Positions 59,132 through 64,000 of a DNA stretch of 64,000 nucleotides are shown in pieces. Numbering within the stretch: the first letter of the stretch is position 1; every line of letters begins with the position of its first letter. The notes beneath the pieces are model-generated. The model worked only from the letters and a program-made list of their open reading frames with translations. It searched no databases and was not told where the DNA came from. The DNA lies in contig MKVL01000010.1 in assembly GCA_001899205.1 (NCBI GenBank), positions 881,569 through 945,568 of the forward strand, written 5' to 3'. The position numbers and the translations under genes are program-made. The stretch is from Mesorhizobium sp. 65-26. GTDB lineage: Bacteria; Pseudomonadota; Alphaproteobacteria; Rhizobiales; Rhizobiaceae.

Positions 59132-61210
59132 ATGGTCGACGACAACGAACTCGCAAGGCTGCGCGACATCGCAACGCCCGCGCCGGACGCGGAAGCCCGG
59201 GCCCGCGCGCTGACGGCGGCGATGAGCGCCTTTGACGGGCAAGAAGAAATTACTGGAGCGACCCAAGGATCGTCGGCGGGTCTTCGTCTCACGGAGCGGG
59301 CAAAGGGGCTCTGGAGAGACATCATGCAACGCAAACTCATTGCAACGCCGACCATTGCCGGGCTCGTCGCCCTGCCGATCGCGGGCTATGCGGCCCTCCA
59401 CTTGCTGGGTGAGGCGCCGGCGCGCTTCGAGGCGGACGGCAAGGTCGCGCCAGCACCGGCGGAGACATCGCAAACGGCGATGCCGCCGGTCGAACTCGAC
59501 AAGAAGAAGGCAGACGCCGAAAGCAAGGTTGCGACGGTGCCACTGGTCGAGCCAGCAGCGCCAAAACCGGAGGCGAGCGCCACCGCGCCCGCGCTGCAGG
59601 CTGCTCCTGCCGATGCCATGCAGCAGGAGGCGGCCCCGGCCGACATGCAGTATGGCGGCGCTGCCGCTCCGGCGGCAAAGATGAGTGCGGTGCCGCGAGG
59701 CGGCGTTGTGCCTGGCGTCGAGACGAGGCTGATGGTTCAGCCAGCGCCCATGCCGATCGACCCCTTGCAATCTCAGGTGGAGAACCGCGACCGCATCCAA
59801 AGCTTCAAGACCAACCCGGTGCATGCCGCCGCGGAGGACCCGGTCTCGACCTTTTCGATCGACGTCGACACCGCTTCCTATTCCTTCGTGCGGCGCTCGC
59901 TTCGGGAAGGCATCCTGCCGCAGGCCGACACCGTTCGCGTGGAGGAGATGGTCAATTATTTCCCCTATGACTGGAAGGGGCCGGACTCAGCGTCGACGCC
60001 ATTCAATTCCACGGTCAGCGTCATGCCGACGCCGTGGAACCCCCGGACCAAGCTGATGCATGTCGCCATCAAGGGCTTCGACGTGAAGCCGGCGGAGCAG
60101 CCACGGGCCAACCTGGTGTTCCTGATCGACGTATCCGGCTCCATGGACGAGCCGGACAAGCTGCCGCTGGCGCAGTCGGCCTTCCGGCTGCTGGTCGGCA
60201 AGCTGCGGCCCGACGACACAGTGTCCATCGTGACCTATGCGGGCGAGGCCGGCACGGTGCTGACGCCGACCCGCGTGGCGGAGAAGGACAAAATCCTGGC
60301 GGCCATCGACAATCTGCAGCCGGGCGGCTCGACGGCGGGCGAGGCGGGCATCAAGGAAGCGTACCGCCTGGCGCAGCAGTCCTTCGTCAAGGACGGCGTC
60401 AACCGGGTGATGCTGGCCACCGACGGCGACTTCAACATCGGGCAGACGGACGACGACGATCTCAAGCGGCTCGTCGAACAGGAGCGCAAGACCGGCGTGT
60501 TCCTGTCGGTGTTCGGCTTCGGGCACGACAACCTGAACGACCAGATGATGCAGACCATTGCCCAGAACGGCAACGGCACCGCCGCCTATATCGACACGCT
60601 GTCCGAGGCGGAGAAGATCCTGGTGCAGGATGCGTCCTCGACGCTCTTTCCCATCGCCAAGGACGTGAAGATCCAGGTCGAGTTCAACCCGGCCAGGGTC
60701 TCGGAGTACCGCTTGATCGGCTACGAAACCCGGGCGCTGAACCGTGAGGATTTCAACAACGATCGCGTCGATGCCGGCGATATCGGCTCAGGCCATTCCG
60801 TCACTGCCATCTATGAGATCACGCCGAAGGGCAGCGGCGGCGATCAGATCGATCCCCTGCGCTACGGGCAGGCAAAGGTGGACAATGGCGGCGTGGCCAA
60901 TGCCGACGAGTATGCCTTCGTGAAGATCCGCTACAAGCTGCCGAACGAAGATGTCTCCAAGCTGATCACCACGCCGGTTACGCCCGCGAGCGAAGTGGAA
61001 TCTTTCGACAAGGCCAGCGTCGACCAGCGGTTCTCGGTTGCGGTCGCGGCCTTTGGCCAGAAGCTGCGCGACGAGGATGCCATGGCCAAGTTCGGCTACG
61101 ACAGGATCGCCGAGATCGCCGGCGCCGCTCGTGGCGCGGATCCCTTTGGCTATCGGGCTGAATTCCTCTCGCTGGTGCGGCTCGCCTCGGCGCTGGGCGG
61201 CGGCAAGTAG
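59132..61210 (+). CDS. VWA-domain protein with membrane segment, sigma-coupled (YfbK-like)
   Basis: 692 aa. Residues ~1-60 are hydrophilic, a membrane helix lies at ~70-92 (IATPTIAGLVALPIAGYAALHLL), and a long Ala/Pro-rich linker (~95-215) leads to a VWA domain with MIDAS VFLIDVSGSMDE at ~330 and ATDGDFNIG at ~430. The end matches the DUF3520 tail of YfbK proteins. The short cytosolic part before the helix is placed like an anti-sigma domain for the ECF factor encoded just before. GTG 59126 is an alternative start. Confidence 0.85.
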   Translation: MVDDNELARLRDIATPAPDAEARARALTAAMSAFDGQEEITGATQGSSAGLRLTERAKGLWRDIMQRKLIATPTIAGLVALPIAGYAALHLLGEAPARFEADGKVAPAPAETSQTAMPPVELDKKKADAESKVATVPLVEPAAPKPEASATAPALQAAPADAMQQEAAPADMQYGGAAAPAAKMSAVPRGGVVPGVETRLMVQPAPMPIDPLQSQVENRDRIQSFKTNPVHAAAEDPVSTFSIDVDTASYSFVRRSLREGILPQADTVRVEEMVNYFPYDWKGPDSASTPFNSTVSVMPTPWNPRTKLMHVAIKGFDVKPAEQPRANLVFLIDVSGSMDEPDKLPLAQSAFRLLVGKLRPDDTVSIVTYAGEAGTVLTPTRVAEKDKILAAIDNLQPGGSTAGEAGIKEAYRLAQQSFVKDGVNRVMLATDGDFNIGQTDDDDLKRLVEQERKTGVFLSVFGFGHDNLNDQMMQTIAQNGNGTAAYIDTLSEAEKILVQDASSTLFPIAKDVKIQVEFNPARVSEYRLIGYETRALNREDFNNDRVDAGDIGSGHSVTAIYEITPKGSGGDQIDPLRYGQAKVDNGGVANADEYAFVKIRYKLPNEDVSKLITTPVTPASEVESFDKASVDQRFSVAVAAFGQKLRDEDAMAKFGYDRIAEIAGAARGADPFGYRAEFLSLVRLASALGGGK

Positions 61211-61374
61211 GACGGACCGCCCGGCACGTCGTCCTTGAACTTACCGGAACGGACCAGACCGGCGAGACAACGCATCTCGCCGGTACTGCCGCAAAATCGC
61301 CGGTCGTTAAATTGCGTTGTATTTCCGGGAGAGGATTGCAACCCCCTGCCACTATGCAGTGCTGATACACGGGC

Positions 61375-61677
61375 GTGAGGGGACTGTCATTGCTGATCAC
61401 TGTCGCGAACACAGCCTCGCAGGCCCGGGTGACGACGATCCGCCAACCGGACAGCCAGTCCGCTCCATCGGCGGAAACCAGCCGGATGAGGAACGATGTC
61501 GCGGCGGCCCGCCATACCGCCATGTCGGCACTCAACAACGACCGCTTCCGCGTCATGCTGGAGCAGATCACCGGGCCTGGCGCCTCGGACGCGCTGGTGA
61601 CGATGCAGGCCGGAGCAGGTCCGGCCTCGACCGACTTCAACTCGGCGCTGTCTCGTTACGCCGAGAACAGCGAATAG
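61375..61677 (+). CDS. Short hypothetical protein
   Basis: 100 aa from GTG 61375. ARHTAMSALNNDRFRVMLEQITGPGASDALVTMQAGAGPASTDFNSALSRY is moderately polar, without a signal peptide or membrane helix. I do not recognise it. It lies between the VWA gene and the convergent homocysteine methyltransferase gene, with four bases to the latter's stop. The start is uncertain, with TTG 61390 also possible. Confidence 0.45.
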   Translation: MRGLSLLITVANTASQARVTTIRQPDSQSAPSAETSRMRNDVAAARHTAMSALNNDRFRVMLEQITGPGASDALVTMQAGAGPASTDFNSALSRYAENSE

Positions 61678-61681
61678 CGGA

Positions 61682-62719
61682 TCAAGCGCGGCCGCGGCGA
61701 CGCTCGCGGCGGCCCTCGCCCCCCTCGGCGCCGCTCTCGCTCGCCACCTTGTTGCGCATCGGGCCGATGCGCTCGACGATCGTCGACAGCGTCGGACGTT
61801 CAGACCGGGCGTGCTCATCGAGCGCCTTGCGCATGGCGGCAAGATGCTGGAACGAAGTGCCGCAGCAGCCGCCGACGATCTTCGCGCCGGCATCGACAGC
61901 GAGCCTGACATAATCGGCCATCAGTTCCGGCGTACCGGAGTAATGGATCTCGGTGCCACGGAATTCCGGGATGCCGCAATTGCCCTTGACGATGACCGTT
62001 GCCTCCGGCTTCGCGGCGGTCATGTCGAGCAGCGAGGCGAGTATGTCGGACGCGCCGACGCCGCAATTGGCGCCGACGCCGAGCGGGGCCTGGGAAAGGC
62101 CATCGGCGACGCCGTGAATGTCCTTCGGCAGCAGGCCCATCATGGTGCGGCCGGCGGTGTCGAATGAGCCGGTATAGGTGTAGGGCAGGCCGACGCGGAT
62201 CGCGGCTTCGGCGGCGGCCCTGATCTCGTCCGGCGCTGACATCGTCTCGATCCAAGCGACTTCGGCGCCGCCGGCCTTGAGGCCCTCGATCTGTTCGGCG
62301 AAGGCGTCGACTGCCTCCTCATAGGTCATGGCGCCGAGTGGAACCAGAAGCTCGCCGGTCGGGCCGACGGAACCGGCGACGATCACCTTGCGGCCGGCCT
62401 TGTCGGCGACGGAGCGGGCGATCTCGGCGGCGCGCTTGTTCAACTCGTGCACGCGATCCTGCGCGTGGTGCAGCTTCAGCCTGTGGCGCGTGCCGCCGAA
62501 GGAGTTGGTGAGGATGATGTCGGCGCCCGCGTCGACGAAATTCTGGTGCAGGCTGGTGATGGTGTCGGGCGCCGTTTCATTGAGCAGTTCGGGGGCCTCG
62601 CCGGCCTCCAGCCCCATCGCGAACAGGTTGGTGCCGGTGGCGCCGTCGGCCAGCAGAACGCCCTTTTCGGCCAGCAATGCGTCGATAGGGTTGGTCGTCG
62701 TCATGGAAATGGCTTTCAT
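61682..62719 (-). CDS. Homocysteine S-methyltransferase, MetH N-terminal-module type
   Basis: 345 aa. ADGATGTNLFAMGLEAG is the MetH/BHMT barrel start, and ANCGVG with IVGGCCGTS supply the zinc cysteines that hold homocysteine. It could accept a methyl group from betaine or from the corrinoid protein in the window. Its C-terminal 12 residues (GEGRRERRRGRA) resemble Arg/Gly-rich tails of the corrinoid-module enzymes, and an AT-rich palindrome like that of the pterin methyltransferase lies 19 bp upstream. Both support a split-methionine-synthase partner. ATG 62719 or 62704 may be the start. Confidence 0.85.
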   Translation of the reverse strand: MKAISMTTTNPIDALLAEKGVLLADGATGTNLFAMGLEAGEAPELLNETAPDTITSLHQNFVDAGADIILTNSFGGTRHRLKLHHAQDRVHELNKRAAEIARSVADKAGRKVIVAGSVGPTGELLVPLGAMTYEEAVDAFAEQIEGLKAGGAEVAWIETMSAPDEIRAAAEAAIRVGLPYTYTGSFDTAGRTMMGLLPKDIHGVADGLSQAPLGVGANCGVGASDILASLLDMTAAKPEATVIVKGNCGIPEFRGTEIHYSGTPELMADYVRLAVDAGAKIVGGCCGTSFQHLAAMRKALDEHARSERPTLSTIVERIGPMRNKVASESGAEGGEGRRERRRGRA

Positions 62720-62737
62720 GTCTGGATTTTGAATAAG

Positions 62738-62759
62738 GATATAAAGAAGTCTTTATGTG
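62738..62759. promoter_or_regulatory. AT-rich palindromic operator before the homocysteine methyltransferase gene
   Basis: GATATAAAGA (62738-62747), AG, then TCTTTATGTG (62750-62759). The left arm is identical to the operator at 46714; the right arm differs at two positions. It overlaps the likely promoter of the minus-strand gene. Confidence 0.65.
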
Positions 62760-62864
62760 TAGTCAATGAATCCGCGACGAAATCGCGTCGCGCGGCGCGT
62801 CGGTGTGATCTCGACCTCGATGCCGTTGGAAACGCGGTTGCTGCCGACCTGTTTGCGGGATGGC

Positions 62865-63722
62865 TCAGGCAGCGCCTGACGGGAACGACATGCCGGCCAG
62901 CCTTTGCGCGAAGGCAGCGGACTCGTGCGCGTTGATATCGGCGGCGCGGATCAGATTGTCGAAATGCCGTATCAGCGTCTGGATTGGCTGGGTGGCGTTG
63001 AGCACGAGATACATGTCGCCGACATAGATGGCGGCGCGGTAGGGCCCGAAGATCGTGTACGGGATCGAATAGCGCATGCGCCCGTCATAGAGGAACAGCC
63101 GGAAGGTCGGATAGAGATCGTCGAGCAGTGTCGCCATGTGCAGGAGCTGCTGGCGACGGTCGGCTTCCGGGAAGCGGTCCCATACGCCCAGCCCACGCGC
63201 GAAGATCTCCAGCGTGTGGCGAGGCATGCAGACTTCCATGTCGGTCTCGGGACGCCGGTTGTAGTCGATACGATACTGCGTCTCGCCGGCCTGCGCCTGC
63301 CTGCTCTTGTTGGCGATGCCTGCTTCGTAGTCGACCAGCGCTTCGGTGCGCAGAAGGTCGGGTATGCCGGCGGGGACGTAGCGGATCTTGGTGCCGGCCG
63401 CCTCGGCGTGCCACTTGGCCAGAAGCGTGCGGTCGAAGCCGTCCGGCGCCTCCTCGATCTCCAGGCTCTCGCGGATCTCGCCGGTCAGGACCTCGTCCTG
63501 GCTGAGGCCAAGCAACCAGTCCAGCGACACCTTGAACTCGGCGGCGATGTTGAGCAGCGTCTCGGCACGAGGCAGGCGCGTGGATGCTCCTGACAGAAGC
63601 TGGGAGAGCGCCGAGCGGTCGATGCCGACTGCGGTGGCGAAAGCCGACTGGTTCAGGTCGGATCGTGTCAAGAGCAATTTCAGGCGATCGCGGAAGATCG
63701 TCGAGAGGTCACGCTTGTCCAT
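62865..63722 (-). CDS. XRE-family regulator with long C-terminal sensor domain
   Basis: 285 aa. Residues ~10-70 are a HTH_3 domain (RLKLLLTRSDLNQSAFATAVGIDRSALSQLLSG). The remaining 200 residues form a sensor I cannot name, with repeated aromatic and Arg positions (YSIPYTIFGPYRAAIYVGDMYLV). GGAGG sits seven bases before ATG 63722, so I reject the longer frame to 63899. It is divergent from a gene that begins at the right window edge, with an ATGCGCA inverted repeat in between. Confidence 0.8.
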   Translation of the reverse strand: MDKRDLSTIFRDRLKLLLTRSDLNQSAFATAVGIDRSALSQLLSGASTRLPRAETLLNIAAEFKVSLDWLLGLSQDEVLTGEIRESLEIEEAPDGFDRTLLAKWHAEAAGTKIRYVPAGIPDLLRTEALVDYEAGIANKSRQAQAGETQYRIDYNRRPETDMEVCMPRHTLEIFARGLGVWDRFPEADRRQQLLHMATLLDDLYPTFRLFLYDGRMRYSIPYTIFGPYRAAIYVGDMYLVLNATQPIQTLIRHFDNLIRAADINAHESAAFAQRLAGMSFPSGAA

Positions 63723-63836
63723 GGCTTGGCCTCCTGCCGGAAGAGGAAAAATTTGCGCCTGGGGCTGTCGCAGCCCCTGCCGTAGCGTAAATGAATCCTC
63801 GATGTTGTTTACAATAGATAACATGTGCGGCTGAAA

Positions 63837-63864
63837 ATGCGCAATCGCAACAGTTTGTGCGCAT
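63837..63864. promoter_or_regulatory. ATGCGCA inverted repeat in the divergent region
   Basis: ATGCGCA (63837-63843) and TGCGCAT (63858-63864) are perfect 7-bp inverted arms, with centres 21 bp apart, about two helical turns. The site lies between the XRE gene and the divergent gene at the edge, a likely operator. Confidence 0.45.
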
Positions 63865-63951
63865 TGTCGCGTTGCTGCAACCGCAGGCTCCTGACACAAT
63901 GCTGTCAGGAATCAATTGCGGTTCCGGCGACTGAGGGCAGTGGTCGATAGC

Positions 63952-64000
63952 ATGACTGGCATGAGCATGAGGCGTAGCGGCAAACCGGCCATCGAATGGC
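63952..64000 (+). CDS. Possible gene start running off the window
   Basis: An open frame begins ATG 63952 (MTGMSMRRSGKPAIEW) and continues to the end. It is divergent from the XRE regulator. Only 16 codons are visible, so the product cannot be named; in-frame ATGs at 63961 and 63967 are alternative starts. Confidence 0.35.
   Translation, partial: MTGMSMRRSGKPAIEW

Overview
The window is high-GC, gene-dense chromosomal DNA. It has many 4-bp ATGA/GTGA overlaps, a soxBDAG operon, DUF1127 small proteins beside an LsrB/VtlR-like LysR gene, and an Agrobacterium/Sinorhizobium-type gene repertoire. This points to a free-living or plant-associated alphaproteobacterium of the Hyphomicrobiales, most likely Mesorhizobium or a close relative. 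That assignment is inferred from protein and gene-order resemblance only. I saw no tRNA, rRNA, CRISPR array, transposase or attachment site.

Layout. 1-1766: end of an FAD-linked oxidase plus two flavodoxin-fold NAD(P)H oxidoreductases. 1813-8790 (minus): operon of two FAD-GcvT demethylating dehydrogenases (dimethylglycine dehydrogenase type), a PLP aminotransferase and a homocysteine S-methyltransferase, followed by an XRE-cupin regulator divergent from a nitroreductase. 10398-17212 (minus): MFS exporter and the four-subunit sarcosine oxidase operon. 17410-20439: large MscS channel and a small exported protein. 20663-27662 (plus): tightly spaced six-gene set resembling the decaprenylphosphoryl-arabinose pathway (HAD-UbiA fusion, DprE1-like oxidase, ArnE/F-like flippase, extended SDR, class III aminotransferase, polytopic GT-C-like protein). 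27811-30372: third FAD-GcvT paralogue. 30434-34555: M50 protease, DUF1194, crystallin-like, ATP-grasp-like and methyltransferase genes. 34700-38433: NitT/TauT-type ABC transporter facing a GlxA/GbdR-type AraC regulator. 38696-43183: small stress-type proteins, lsrB, hydrolase, acyltransferase. 43246-54360: corrinoid methyl-transfer module. 54462-61677: GntR-MFS pair, dienelactone hydrolase, secreted HEAAH protein, ECF sigma with a VWA partner. 61682-63722 (minus): second homocysteine methyltransferase and an XRE regulator.

How the genes fit together. The theme is one-carbon transfer from N-methyl compounds. An MttB-superfamily methyltransferase without pyrrolysine (52004-53578), a corrinoid protein, a methyl-THF:corrinoid methyltransferase, a RACo-type reductive activator, MetF, MetV, DUF1638 and a small virulence-factor-family protein together form a route from a quaternary amine such as glycine betaine to methyl-THF and methylene-THF. 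The FAD-GcvT enzymes and SoxBDAG can then take dimethylglycine to sarcosine and glycine. The pterin module, the corrinoid protein, the reactivator and the distant homocysteine methyltransferase (61682-62719) also correspond to the pieces of a split B12-dependent methionine synthase.

Three signals not explained by gene calls tie these parts together. (1) An 8-mer TTTGCGAC/GTCGCAAA occurs seven times in only four intergenic regions, all beside module genes or the GlxA/GbdR-like regulator. (2) A near-identical AT-rich palindrome, GATATAAAGA-N2-TCTTTATATC, lies before both the pterin methyltransferase and the homocysteine methyltransferase genes. (3) Arg/Gly-rich tails occur on four different enzymes of the module.
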